A stretch of DNA of 64,000 nt, from assembly GCA_018873225.1 (NCBI GenBank), contig JAEILZ010000005.1:3906001-3970000 (forward strand), in the 5' to 3' direction. How positions within the stretch are numbered: the stretch's first letter is position 1; each line of letters starts with the position of its first letter. Below, piece after piece: positions 34,878 to 46,891 of the stretch. This DNA comes from [Phialemoniopsis] sp. UDSM-2020 (taxonomy: Eukaryota > Ascomycota > Sordariomycetes > Thyridiales > Thyridiaceae). Below the pieces are notes generated by a model. It was not told the DNA's origin and searched no databases. It worked only from the letters and a program-made list of their open reading frames with translations. Made by a program: the position numbers and the translations under genes.

Positions 34878-37800
34878 GCGAAAGTAGGATGGTCCGTAGG
34901 GAGTAGTAGGAAACCCTGATTATGCACTCGATAGAATAGTCATAACACTAGATTTGGGTGTGAAGAAGGGACTTGTAGAGGTTCTTGCGCAATAAGCATC
35001 GGCGTCCCGGTATAGAACATTGCGAGTTACACTTCTAGCCGTGTTGTCATTCCCTAAATGTTTGTTTCGCGGATTAGCTTAACTCAGGAATGTTCATCCA
35101 GGTGATAGGAAGCCTCTCCTATCCACGTCCTTTCTAACTAGCCTCTTGGTAGCAGCAATGGCGCCGCCAGTCTGCTGGTTCTGTGTTTCCAGTGAAAGAA
35201 GATGTGTTTAAAGTTATTGGTCACCTTAACAGGCAGCAGAGGACAACCAGATGCAGTTGCGGTCACCCAGGATATAGAATAGGATGGTAGGCCCAAGGAA
35301 AATAGTGGTTACTTTATCTCGTTCATTAATGATACCTGGCCCTGATAACCGTTCATAACGTTCCTCTGGGAGCCGGGACCGCAACCGTTGTCTTGTTTCC
35401 TGAAGTCCTTCCCGTATCATCACGGACGGAAATAGTTGAGTTGCGGTCACGGCGACCAAGGTATAATTGGACAAGGTAGGGTAGGGTATTGGAGACGAAA
35501 AAGGACTCCCGAGTTCTCGATGTAGTTTCGTTATTCTTGTGGCTGTCGGGTCATCATGAGTGTTTAGCAAGTGGTTGGAGAGTATAGATTGGGCGCGCTT
35601 GTGGGCAGAGTCGAGGGGTCGTGCATGTTGGTTCAACCTGGAAATATATCGGGTTAATAACAAGAAGACAATACCAAACCTGGCGTGATGGCAGAGTCTC
35701 TCCCGAGGGGAGCAAAAGATCTCCGCGTCAGTCAGTCACGCTGCCCCTTCCCAGAAGGGGCAGGGTCAACTACTGCGTGGCGCCGCGCCTATGTTTGCCG
35801 TCGTGCCTCTTTGCTCCTTTTCTGCTACGTTTCACGGGGGTCAACAGGGTCTGGGCCCGGGTTTGGGCGTGTCTGGTCGGCTCCCGAGTGGTCTGCCGAC
35901 GTGTACGGAGTTGTGGTTCGGGTAGTGTAGCAGTTGCTGACCAGTTGTTGATGAATGAGGAGCTCTTGTCGATAGCTGTTCGCCAGTGTTTGGAACAGAG
36001 GAAAGAACGGACCTCTCGGGGAGGGATGGCCCCAGTGCCGTGGAGGATGGCATGATTCGCAAGGATGCGGATAAGGGTGCATCGTCGAGTAGGATATGGG
36101 CCGTATGGGTCAAGGGAAACGTGATGAGGGTAAAGGAGAAAGGAGGGAGTAAAGTCTCCGGCGGCTTTGTGCCTGCCTGCTCCCTCGCGGAAAGGTCGAT
36201 GCTGTATGACAGTCACCAGGAGACGGTTATCCAGAGGATCATGGGAGAACAAACCAGCTAAGCTAAACATGAAAAACGGAATCTATTTGCTTACCCGGTC
36301 CGAGCAAATCATTTTGCAAAGCAGCACCAACTTGCCTTCGACTCCACCAGGGGGTCATGCTAGAGGCGTACCTAGTTACTTGTTTGTTCCACGCCAAGGG
36401 TGGGTAGGAGGTCATCGTAACGCATTGTACTCGCAGATGTATAGTGACATTGTCCATCGACGTCCGCGTTAGTGCCTCTGGTCTCTGGCCAGTCCTGGTG
36501 CGTGGACAGGGCCCCGGGGAATACAGTTGGTCTGCCCGTCTAGCCTCACTTGCTGGTGGGCGCTACCCATCCCGTATGCATCCAAGCTGGCTCCCGCTAC
36601 GTGGGTTTATCTAGAACTACACACTGTGTATACCTGGTGTGGAACGAGGCGTGTGAATGGAGAATGTTGATCTGTCGAAAGGGTTTCGCCTGGTCACGGT
36701 GACAGATGGAGGGTCCGTCTCAACCCACCCATTTCAGGGGGGGCGGGTGTGGGTGCGCAGGCGACCGTTGTTCGGATATCGTCAATCTTTTCCAGCTCAG
36801 CTATCTTAAAAAGATCTATAGAAAGGGGAAAAGAAAAAAAAAGAAATTCGTTATGGCCTTTTCCAGAAAATCAAAGCCATCATTTCATTGAATGTAGGCT
36901 AGGTGATCCGTGGGAGAGTGGATGACGGACACTCGCTGTCATTGGCACTCTGTTTTGCGTGCGTGCGCGATGACATGATGCCCGCCCCTCCCACAGAGGT
37001 GAGCCAGTTGACCAGCTTGGTCCAGGTCTGATGCGCTCTTGGAGGTCGTACATAGGTTGGCCTCTGCCTTCGCTGTCGATTTGAAGTCATCTTTTGATTG
37101 CCATGACTTTATTACGGACATGCGAACACCAGAATGTCGAACCCCAGGGCCAGACAGCCACTCTTTGGCCCTCTCTGCACAAGGCTGATCCGGAAACGCT
37201 CCAAGATTGCATGCACCGGGCAAATCAGCGCGCAGAGACGGCATGATTTGACTGAAAGTAGAGGAAGTGCTTGTCCATATCTCGCTTGCATGTCCAGCAG
37301 TTCCGTGTGTCCTTTGCCGTGTTTGCACAACCGTCGGCCATTTGCATCCAGGATGGATGGAAGAGCGGCGGTTGGATGGACCCGTACGTTAGTTTGCTTG
37401 TGTTTGGATTTGCAGGTGGGTGACAGGCTGCTCTCCCCGTGTCTGTGTGGGCATCGGCACTACTCGCGCGTTTTCACAGGGGTGGAATAAGTTCAATCCT
37501 AAGACAATCACGATGGGGAACGGCGCCCAGGGTTTCTTTTAGTAATACCAAGTCGGCAATAGAAAATTACTGTGGTGTGGGATGGAGGGAAGGGGGGAAC
37601 TGAGAGGGCCGTCCTAGGGTAGCTCTTCATAAGCAATGCCATCATCAACTCCCGCGGCATTTACCATTCGTTCCAGATCACTAGACAAGACTTTCAAAGT
37701 AATTCGATGTCTCGAGCTTGTATTTCAGGGGGAGCGAAAAGCAGCATAGTACCCTCGTAGAGTCAAGGAGAGTAGTAGATGATGGCTGCGTGACGTTTGT

Positions 37801-39080
37801 CACGGAGTTTACCTAGCTCTGTGGACTGGACTTTTGCAGAATGGTGTCCGCGTAGAAGAGTTAAGCATTGTAACCAGTCACCTAGGCCCAGCATGTCATC
37901 AACGAGCAGATGGGAATCTTGGATCAGGGATGCTATGGGGGCCCCGGTCTCAGAGATATGAGTAGGTATCTTTAAGTACCTCTGGTCCCAAGGGTGGCAA
38001 GAGCATTAGCCAGTCAGAGTCAGACTTTCAGGCCCGGAGAATTCTCCGGCTCTCTACAATTGGTGCGCTGAAGGACTGCTCGCACCATCGCAAGACCTCC
38101 CAGCCAGTCAGGTCCAGCATTAGCCCTCACGGCGACAGGTCCGGCAACGGAATGTGTTTCTGTGATTAGGTCTCTGAGAAGCGCTCCACGGGATCTTAAG
38201 GCGTGTCATTGCCCAGTAGAGCGAGTACTGGAGATGGCTCCGCGCTTGTCCATAGGCCAATGGAGCAAGTGCAGCGACAGTGAGCCTCTAGAGTGTGTAG
38301 CGCGCGCGGTGGGCTGGTGCACTACAGAGCTGCGCAACAACAAACATGCCTGTCAAGTGTCATCATTGTCTTCTCAAATGTGCCGGGCTCTTCATCGGTG
38401 ATACAAAAGGCATACATTGCTTTTGGACAATAGATTTCTACAGTGTGACTCGGCCCGTCGTAGGAGTTGTGTTGTCACCAGGCAACCCAATCACTACGCA
38501 CAAACTATGGAAGAAGCAACTCTCGGGAGCTGAACGGCATGTCAACGTCGAGACAGCGGCAGTCCCAACCCTGCCTTTCTATTAGGGCTGAGTACTGGCA
38601 GACCGCAAGACATGGCAGACTGCTGTTGTAATTAGGACGTCAATCCGCAGTGGCTGCTTGCTCGCACAGCATAGCGGGCAAGGTGTGGCTGACGGGGTAT
38701 TCCTGCCCCTTTATCAGACCGGTGAGACTCTGTTAGATGAGGATGGGCTCCTGGGGTGCGTATCGGTCCATAGCCGATGGGCACAGAGAGCACCTGGGTT
38801 GATCAGGGGCAGGGCAAGTCTGCGAGGAGTGTTGAGGCTGAGGAGAACCAATTCAGGAGACCCAAAGAATAGACCAAAACTAGTATAGAATGCATTAGTC
38901 GATGGGGGAAGATGCGACAGAGGCCCAAAGGATGGCGTTCTGCTGGGCCAGAGGGAAAAAGCGATCCCAAAATGAATCCCAGATTAGGTTTGCAGCCATC
39001 ATTTCCGGGCGTCTGTGCCAGGAGCAAATCCGTTTTGATGGCTGCTTGATCACCTCACCAATCGTATTGTTCCTAGCTGG

Positions 39081-39148
39081 CCTCCGGTCAAAGTGCCGGA
39101 GGGCATTCTAGCCAATCAGAGACTTTGGGTGCCCCTCCGGCCAATCAG
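39081..39148 (+). promoter_or_regulatory. CCTCCGG inverted/direct repeats with two CCAAT boxes
   Basis: CCTCCGG at 39081-39087 and its inverse CCGGAGG at 39096-39102 form an 8-bp-loop inverted repeat; CCTCCGG recurs at 39134-39140. CCAATCAG occurs at 39112-39119 and 39141-39148. CCAAT is bound by the fungal HAP/CCAAT complex. This looks like a core promoter within the gene-free region, with a pyrimidine-rich stretch just downstream, as fungal transcription starts often have. Confidence 0.45.
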
Positions 39149-40796
39149 ATCAGTGGGTCAAAAAGGCAAGGTCCCCTCCCCCTTCTCTTTTGGATACAGC
39201 ATTCGCCACCAGTCGCGGGAGACGAAGACGGGCAGGCACGCAGGGTGTGGCTTTTTTTGCCTCTCAATCATGTGTTTGCTTCTTTTTGAGTCCTCATCAC
39301 CATTTCACTCCTCTCTTGCCATTCTCGCCATATCTTGCATCTTTTCAAGGCCCGCAGAACCGGTAGGGGGTCCACTAGGTAGGTAGCTACGCAATGCGCC
39401 GCAGCTCTGGGTGGTGCATGTGGGCGTATCAACGTACCAGTGTGTGTGTGTGTGGGCTACCTCTGGTGTGGACTCGTCCTGACGGCCGGGTTCTCCAGCA
39501 CTGTCTCTTGGGCATTTGGCATTTTTTTTTTCTGTTTCTTTCCACTCTATCCACCCTACTCCAGTTGCTTGGGGTGGCCTGGCAGCAGGATGAAGGCGGG
39601 AGGGGGTCGTCATCCTCCACGGGGGGTGGGATGACCTGTTACCATCCTCAGAATGTGTGTGCCTGCGTGCGCAGAATGCTACATACCGAGAGTGCACTAC
39701 CTGGTCTTCCGCGCGACTAGGGTCTTTACTACTGACTAGGCTGACCTTCTCCCTATCCCACTTCATCCGCAGTTAGGTTAGGTCTGTTTCTCATGCTCCA
39801 AGGCTTTTACCGACCGAACCAGCCCGGAGCTGCACACCTTGCGTTACCGACACCTGTTCGTCGACTCAAAACACATGCGAAAAGGAAGAGCCATATTCCC
39901 CACAGGCGAGCAGAGGCGGCACGCAGCTTGCCGTCCATCCTGTGTCATCGATGTGGCGATCTCGAGCAACAAGTTGTGATGCAATGCGGGTGGTGCTGCA
40001 CGGTGGTAAGCATGGGCATGGCTTGTTGTAACAAGCTTAGCACTGCTCGTGTCGAGGCGAGTTGACAGCCTACCCTTCTCCTATCTTCTATCGATCGATC
40101 TATCTCTCGCTTTGCCTCCACCTCCTCATTTCACTATTCGCTGTGCCGGATCAACATGTTCTCTAGATTCCTATCCATGGGACTTTTCACATGGTTGTGG
40201 TGACCTTTAGAGCCTTGCCTTGCTTTTTGGTGTGCCCCCTTACAAGAGGACCACTCCGGCTCCGGATGCTCTCCAGACATGGCAGAGGTACCGGTACGTT
40301 GACAATTGATGCCTTAGATATCCGCCAAGGTACACCGCGGTACCTATCAACTCGCGTTGCATCCGACCCATCCCCTCCGTTTAGATACCTGCAGCTACAA
40401 GCCTTGTCGCTGCATCTCCTCCGTCGTCCCTCTTTTCGAAGACATACCTGGCGAGAAATCTGGAGGGCCGCTCCCCTCCCTCCTGCAGGGCTCAACAATC
40501 AATTCACTGTATAACGGCCGAGCAGGGACCCGCCCTCCTTCGAAAGATTCCCATTTGCCACACCTTCTGGAACTTGTCAATATTGGTTGCAGAACGCCCC
40601 AGCTGTCAGAAAGAAAGCGATCCGGTGCTGGCATCCGCCCGGAACCCAACCCAACCCACAGGACCCTGGACGAGATCTCCCCTCCACGCTCTGAGCTATA
40701 CATACACTGTGCTAGTCTTGGCCCAACCCTTGCTCAGGAAAGAAATGTGACCCCTCACCTTTTTCATCGCAAACTGGGAGGCTATTAGGCTTGGGA

Positions 40797-41033
40797 ATGG
40801 GGGACACATCGTTTGCGAATGGGAAAACAGTAAGAGTGCTTTCATCACGTCGTAATAGCGCCGTTCTGTTTGTCATCGACCGCCTTCCCACCCCTCGAGG
40901 CGACATCCCACACAACAAACCCGCTTTATGTGCGCTATCTATCGACCTCTCTCTACTACGACGACAGTCTCTAAACCCACCATCGAGCCGCCTGACGACA
41001 TATCTACATCAGAATCTAGGTTCTCGCCAATAA
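40797..41033 (+). other. Upstream ORF 1 of the bZIP gene (78 codons)
   Basis: ATG at 40797 opens a 78-codon frame ending 43 nt before the bZIP start; a start-stop ATG-TGA lies at 40745-40750. It counts as an upstream ORF only if transcription begins before 40797, which the sequence cannot show. A possible leader intron (donor gtaaga at 40830, acceptor cag near 40967) would remove part of it. Confidence 0.35.
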
Positions 41034-41218
41034 CACAATATCAACCACGGCCCTTGCAGGCCTTGTCACAACTGCCATGGACGGCGGAGGATACTGGCAC
41101 AGCGATGACCTTTCGCACTACCTACCCGACAATTCCCATCCCGAGACAACGAGACCCGGGCAGAACTCTCGAGACAACGAAACTTCTGCCGAAACGGCGA
41201 CCGCAATGCCCGACATGA
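40928..41218 (+). other. Upstream ORF 2 overlapping the bZIP start
   Basis: ATG at 40928 opens a 96-codon frame that runs past the bZIP ATG (41077) in another frame and ends at 41218. An overlapping upstream ORF is the arrangement that represses ATF4-type bZIP translation in animals. The peptide itself has no domain. Transcript start and leader splicing are unknown. Confidence 0.35.
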
Positions 41219-42183
41219 TGACAGGTATGACTATGGTGTCTCCGACATACCCTAGTGATGGATCAATGCTACAAATGTCACAAATGCCATACGGTTACAC
41301 CGTGGACGGCTACATCCAGCAACAGACGTGGCAGGATCCTCTTGTGACAGATCATAACGATCGTAGAGAATCCATGCAGTGGGATTGGGCCAATGCCGCT
41401 GCGACGCAGCAAGCAATGGCGCAGCAACCCTTTGCGGCCGATGGCTCGGCCTACGGGATGATGTCCATGGATACGAACCAGGATCAAATGTACGCCAACG
41501 CTAACGGCAACAGTCAAGGAAAAGTTAGTGGCAGCAAGGACGCCAAGGGGAAGCGGAAACAGGCGAAGACCAACGAGGGAGCGCAAGCTTCTTCGACAAA
41601 GAGGGGCCGCCCGCCAAAGACGAGATCCTCCGAGTCCTCCAAGTCGACTACCAAGTCCACGAGCATAGCGACATCTTCCTCCTCCAAGACCTCCCCCAAG
41701 TCGACCGTGAGCGCCGTATCTTCCGAGTCCGGGCCGCCTACTGGCGGTACGCGCCACCGGCGCCGGAGCATAAAGACGGACATTGGCGGCGCCGGCGGCG
41801 ACTATAACGGCGAGGCTTCCGGGTCGAAACATGTGCAGCGCGAGCAGAACCGGGCGGCAGCGACCAAGTGCCGGGCCAAGACCAAGGCGGCCATCAACAA
41901 GCTAGAAGAGGATGAAAAATACGCGAGCGAGCAGAGGGCATACCTGGCGGCCATGGCAGACCGCCTCAAGAACGAGGTGCTGTTCCTCAAGTCGGAGCTC
42001 CTGCGGCACAGCGACTGCGACTGCGTTCTGATTCAGCAATACCTGGCTAGGATGGCCAAACGCATCAGTGAGGGTTCGACCGGTAACCCGGCATTGCCCG
42101 CGGGGCTGCACATGACCGTCGCGGAGATGAGCATGCTGATGGCCGACGGAGCAGACGATGGTGAGGACGAAGATGAGGAGTAA
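41077..42183 (+). CDS. bZIP transcription factor, ATF/CREB-like
   Basis: Single-exon gene, predicted 368 aa, nuclear DNA-binding protein. The first ~145 residues are Met/Gln/Asp-rich without a clear domain. A Lys-rich, Ser/Thr-rich basic linker (about 150-235) precedes the bZIP: QREQNRAAATKCRAKTKAAI, with the N-x3-A-x3-C-R core from N258. A zipper follows whose heptads are partly Leu (L.. DRLKNEVLFLKSELLRH). The tail HSDCDCVLIQQYL resembles fungal AtfA/AtfB-type proteins, known for stress and spore roles. It ends in an acidic stretch (DDGEDEDEE). It lies after a 6-kb gene-free stretch with upstream ORFs, suggesting translational control (inference). Confidence 0.88.
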   Translation: MDGGGYWHSDDLSHYLPDNSHPETTRPGQNSRDNETSAETATAMPDMMTGMTMVSPTYPSDGSMLQMSQMPYGYTVDGYIQQQTWQDPLVTDHNDRRESMQWDWANAAATQQAMAQQPFAADGSAYGMMSMDTNQDQMYANANGNSQGKVSGSKDAKGKRKQAKTNEGAQASSTKRGRPPKTRSSESSKSTTKSTSIATSSSSKTSPKSTVSAVSSESGPPTGGTRHRRRSIKTDIGGAGGDYNGEASGSKHVQREQNRAAATKCRAKTKAAINKLEEDEKYASEQRAYLAAMADRLKNEVLFLKSELLRHSDCDCVLIQQYLARMAKRISEGSTGNPALPAGLHMTVAEMSMLMADGADDGEDEDEE

Positions 42184-44105
42184 TGCGGGTGCATACTCCG
42201 GAATGCCAGAAGGCACTGGCAGGGCCGAGGCTATAGAAACCATTTTGGTCGTCCAGCTTGGTTCTGATTTATCTAGATTTGGGTCTTGAGTGTAATGACA
42301 TGGGGAGAGGACGATTTATGAATTTCGCTTAGTTTTCCGTGGATCGAGATTCCATAGTTTATATGGAATATGGCGGGTGGATTCCTCTTTTGTACGAGGG
42401 ACGGCTGACACAATGCGGTTGACCGACCCCTGGAGACGTCTGTTAAAAGAATGAACGTACGCTTTTATCATATGCTCTGGCAGTCTGGCACCTTCTTGGC
42501 ACTACCGTGACGTATCAGTGTCGTGTTTCATGACCGCAAGTAAGCGGGCAGCATGCGGATGGAAGTAGAAGTGGGATGGTGGCAGTTGCTGTGCTTGCTT
42601 TCAGCTCAGGGTTTATACGGCATATTGCTTTCGCACTCCCGGGGTCTCTGAAGTGGCAGTCCTATTTTGCTTTCCTTGAGCACTGTCCACGTCTTTATGC
42701 TGAAGTCGCTGTCGATGAGCTGATGCGCCCTTTTCCTGATGCAGTCTCGCACAGGGGTAGCCGAGACCACGACCTTGGCAAGCACTGGAAGGACAACACA
42801 TCAAGCGGTGGAGCTCCCGATGTTCGAGTAACCCCTCGCCGATGATCATGCCGTAGCTATGGCGCAGATGTGGAGATCTGTGTTGTCTTGGCCGAGTGTC
42901 TGTCAGGTAGAAGCGTCCCGGAGCAGTCTGTCAGCTAGCTCTGGCCTGCTGGGTTAAGGTCACCGAAACACTCAAGCTCAAGCTCCCCGTTTTGAACATC
43001 TAATATCCGCTGCAGATTTCGACAGGTCAGGGTACAGGCCAGGAATACACCTCGCGTAATGTTGCCGTAGTCCTTGTGAGCGGGGGAGATGTGGGATGTC
43101 TCCAAGGAGCTCGCTCAACGGGGGTCGGTTCTCGGGGACAGCTGCATGCCGTCTACCAGAGAGGGAGCAGTGCATTTTAGAAGAGAGGAGAGCAAAGTGT
43201 GATGACCTGGAGGCGTGTCATGGTGACATACAGCCTGTTAAGCACACAGCGATTGGGGATCAGACTCCAGGGCGTGGCCTGGGGACGATTAGGGTGCTGT
43301 GACGCCACGAAGGCGAAGGTCTTGAAGGAACAATAATCGAAGGGGGGACTTCTCTTTGGAAATACTGGCAGACGAAAGTGCTCCCTGCCGTTGGAGAATT
43401 ACCCTCCATCCAGTCACGATTCGAGGAGATCCTTCCGTCAGGGATGATGATGCTGCAAAGCAACGCTCGGGGCAATGACGTAGATGGGGTGACGTCGGGG
43501 GGCGAAAAAGAAGGGGTCCGGAACCGTCTCCGGTCGTGGCAGACAAGAATGTCCTGATTCTGGCTCCAAGCCAGGGGATAACTTTACGGCTAGTGATTTG
43601 GGGAACACTCGTGGATACGGATATTTGGTCAGGGTTCGGGACAAGCCGTGCTAGCAGTAAGTGCCATTTAGCGCACATCGTGACATTAAAAGTAGTCCCC
43701 AAGCCAGTGAGGCCCGAACACTTCTCACTCGATCTCGATCTCGACTTCATCTCGTTACTCTGGATTCAAATCCTTTTTTTTCGTCCACGAATGAGGTTTT
43801 AGCTGGACTACATTTCCTGTTTTCAAGTTGCCCGAAGGCTACCAAAGCACGAAGCCACTGGGACTACAGAGTTCCAGACCAGATTAGCAAGACACCACCA
43901 CTACCATAACAGCCAGCACTACGGAGTACTGATAAGCAAAGCCTGCAAAGGGTGGATAGCCCCTCGCAAGTTGAGCATTGTCACATTTCTCTTCAAATCT
44001 CAAACACAATTTCTTCCAATGCACACAATGCCTGATTTGTATCAGTCCGTCTGCCACCCGGTGACCACGATGGCTTTGACGCAAGTGGTCCAGGGTGTCA
44101 CTTAA
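42184..44105. other. 1.9-kb convergent gene-free spacer
   Basis: Between the 3' ends of the bZIP and adenine deaminase genes. Short frames only, without recognisable features. No tRNA or repeat was found by eye. Confidence 0.5.
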
Positions 44106-46313
44106 TCAGCCGTTGGTAGCTTCCAGAGACCGGTGCACATCATGCCCGTGGCTGGGACACCGACAGCACACCCGGACTCCTTTAGAGGAGGTATCATCAC
44201 CGCCATTGTCAGCAACGCCCCTCTCGAGTGCCTCCTCAACATCCAGTACTGGATCCATCAATCCCTCTCCTCCGCCGGTGACGAGCCCAAGCTCCGTCAG
44301 CCCCAGGTCCGGCACGGCCACGAGCCCAATGAAGCTCGCAATCATGAACGGCACGCGCATCGTCCCGCCCAACTCGTCCCGCACGACCCGGTCCAGCTCT
44401 ACCGACGCGTCGCGCACCTCTTCCCACGGAGCCGAGGACATGCACCCAGCGACGTCGAGCCGCACCGCCGCCAGCACGCGCCCCTCCGGTTCATCGACGG
44501 CGAGCATGCCGCCGGCCCCGCCGAGCTCGCTAACGGCCCTCACGGCGTGGGCGATGGACGCGTCGTCGCACCCGACGACCACGAGGTTCTGGTTCTCGCA
44601 GTTTGTCGTCGTCGCGATGGCGCCTCTCTTCAGACCGAAGCCGCGCACAAAGGCGATGCCCCGGTGCGGCGTGGCGTGGTGCCGGTCTACGATGACGACC
44701 TTGAGCACGTCGCGGCGCGTGTCGCAGAGGATGACGGGGTCGTCGGCGGTCGGCGACACGGGGAGCTCGGCGTGGAAGGCGCGCTTGAAGTAGCCGTCGT
44801 ACATCTCGACGCCCTGTACCCAGGCTGTCGTCGGGGCGGGCTGACCTGGTTTCGGGTGGGGGTACAGGTGGAACGACTCCGGGCGGAAGTGCACTGGGTT
44901 GAGCTTGATGGTGTTGAGGACAAAATCGGGGATGGGGTCGGTGTTTTGGAACAGGGCTCTGTTGTTCCGGGCGGCTATCCTGCCATCGACTATGACGATA
45001 TCGGGCCTAAAGATACATGTCATATTCAGTCCATGCACGACGTCACGATAGCTGCGGCGGCACTCACCGTGCCTCCTCGAGCTTCTCAACGATCAGCAGA
45101 TCGGCGAGCTTGCCAGGACCCACGCTGCCAACAAGATGGTCGAGGCGATAGTAAGATGCAGCATTCAGCGTGGCCATCCTATACGCCTCGATGGCTGGGA
45201 CTCCGAGCTCGATGGCTCTTCGGACATGATAGTCGATGTGTCCCGTCGAGTCGAGATCCTCAGCAAGCTTGTCGTCGGCACAAAAGGTGATGTGCCGCAG
45301 GCCATCTTTGTAGATACTGCGGTTGCTAAACACTGCTTCGATATTGGAGTTCATGCTTCCTGACATGACCGTCAGCACCATGCCCAAGCGAAGGCGTTCC
45401 AGCACATCCTCCGGCTGATGTGCGTTGTGGTCGTCACCGATTCCGCCCTGGCCCTGTGTCAGTCACCCCATTCGCTTGTCTTCCTTTCCAAGAGACGGAG
45501 GGAGCACCCACTGCACAATATGCCCATAATGGCTCGTTTTCCAGCAGTGCAGTGTGGCCCGTGATGCGTTTACCTGCGACCAGGGCGGCTGACTGTTTCT
45601 CCGCCGACGCCATATCCAAGGAGAACGGATTCGACTCGCCGAGAGTGGCAGCCTCGCTCTTTTGTACGCGCTCGCATATCTCCTGCGTTTCCACTGATGT
45701 GCCACCCAGCTCGATATCAGGCCCACTCATGGGGACCTTGTGTGATACCTGGCGGAATATCCGCAGAGGAGTCTGCGTTGTCCCTATCGGTAAAGGTCAA
45801 CCTCTTGGAGATGCCGAAACGTTGTTGCATTCCATACCCATATAGTCCATGCCCTTGCCACCGAGCACCTTTTGCCAATGATCAGAAAGAGTCCCCGTAC
45901 ACATTGCGAAGCAATCTTACGTTTGCGATGCAGTTCGCATCGGCCAATACGGTTGTTGTTCCCCGCGGCACGCTCAGGCGTGCGAGCTCGCCGGGGATGA
46001 GCTTCGTGTACTCTACATGGATGTGCGTGTCGATGAACCCCGGCGAGATGTACTTGCCGGAGGCATCGATTTCCTCCACCACGGCGTCTGCTGCGCGGTA
46101 CTTGTCCGGCGGGAAGTAGTTCCAGGGGCTGACGGCGGCGATGTGGCGCCCGCTGATCACCACGTCCCGCTCCAACGCTTCTCCGGTGTGCAGGGCGAGC
46201 ACGGTGCCGTTGCGTATGATGAGGGAGGGCGGGTCGATGCCACGAGCCACGCGCCGAAGGCGGAATAGCTCGTCTGGCGTGATGGCCAGGTGGGCACCCG
46301 TCGCATTGGACAT
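44106..46313 (-). CDS. Adenine deaminase, bacterial Ade type (amidohydrolase)
   Basis: Predicted 660-aa metal-dependent amidohydrolase converting adenine to hypoxanthine and ammonia. Exons 46313-45921, 45868-45838 (31 nt), 45783-45512, 45453-45068, 45006-44106; the sum is 661 codons with stop. N-terminal beta-domain LIIRNGTVLALHTGEALERD; metal motif FIDTHIHVEY (H97, H99); MSGPDIELGGTSVETQEI; ITGHTALLENEPLWAYCA; GDDHNAHQPEDVLERLRLGM; and FCADDK (C290), equivalent to the CTDDK of bacterial Ade. The C-terminal cofactor-like domain ends FMIASFIGLVAVPDLGLTELG plus a poorly conserved tail. The yeast enzyme Aah1 belongs to the unrelated adenosine-deaminase family, so this is the other type. It diverges from an NCS1 permease, suggesting purine use as nitrogen source. 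Confidence 0.9.
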
Positions 46314-46891
46314 TTTCCTCTTAGCCTTGGGAGCAGCTGTACAATATATCCCGGCGATTCTCCAATTGTCAAGTCCGAAAGAAGAATGTGTCTAATAAGT
46401 GACCTCGCAATGTACCACGGCCCGGTGACAGGATATGCCACATGGCAGGGTGACGAAGGCCCGGTCGACTCCCTAGAGGCTTTTTATTATCATTTCATTT
46501 GCCGAGTGGGCAAATTCGGCGAAGGCATCATCACGACGCAGACTGGCGTTATGCATACGTGCTTCTCTAGTGCCGTTTGTTTGATAGATAACGGCGAATG
46601 GAAATAGCCCGGCCAGGATTCGGGTCCGCTTCTCCACTGGCTTTTGACTTAAACCGTCCGGACGCTTGTCTACAATTGATGATAGCTTCATTTCTTGTCA
46701 TAAGATGTCCCTAGCTGTGGACTTTCGCTGGTAGGGGGATTGTTTGATAAGCGCTATTATGCGAAGATTGCAGTGCGGCATATAAGAACTTGACGAAGTC
46801 AAATGATTTGAATTTTGCCAGTGAACCAGTCGACTGATTTGTTCAGCATTGTCTCTATCTGCAAGTCTTCATCTCCTATGAGTTTGTCAAC
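46314..46891. promoter_or_regulatory. Divergent promoter with GATA sites
   Basis: 578 bp between adenine deaminase and the NCS1 permease. HGATAR words, the target of AreA/NIT2-type nitrogen regulators: TTATCA at 46487-46492, TGATAG at 46582-46587, AGATAA at 46586-46591, TGATAG at 46680-46685 and TGATAA at 46745-46750. About two would be expected by chance at equal base use. A TATA-like box (ATATAAG) at 46780-46786 lies about 105 bp before the permease start. Nitrogen control is inference. Confidence 0.5.

Larger units (their letters stand above)
34878..41076. other. 6.2-kb gene-free region
   Basis: No protein gene, tRNA or transposon could be supported here. Open frames are short, overlap on both strands and lack domains or splicing logic. 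Visible structure: a (TG)7 run at 39441-39454, an inverted repeat plus paired CCAAT boxes near 39.1 kb, polypyrimidine stretches around 40070-40140, and upstream ORFs just before the bZIP gene. It may be a large regulatory region and/or a long untranslated leader of the bZIP gene (inference). Confidence 0.5.

Noticed and set aside
35226..35663. 145-codon minus-strand frame in the gene desert
   Set aside because: No signal peptide, domain or splice partner; could not be supported.
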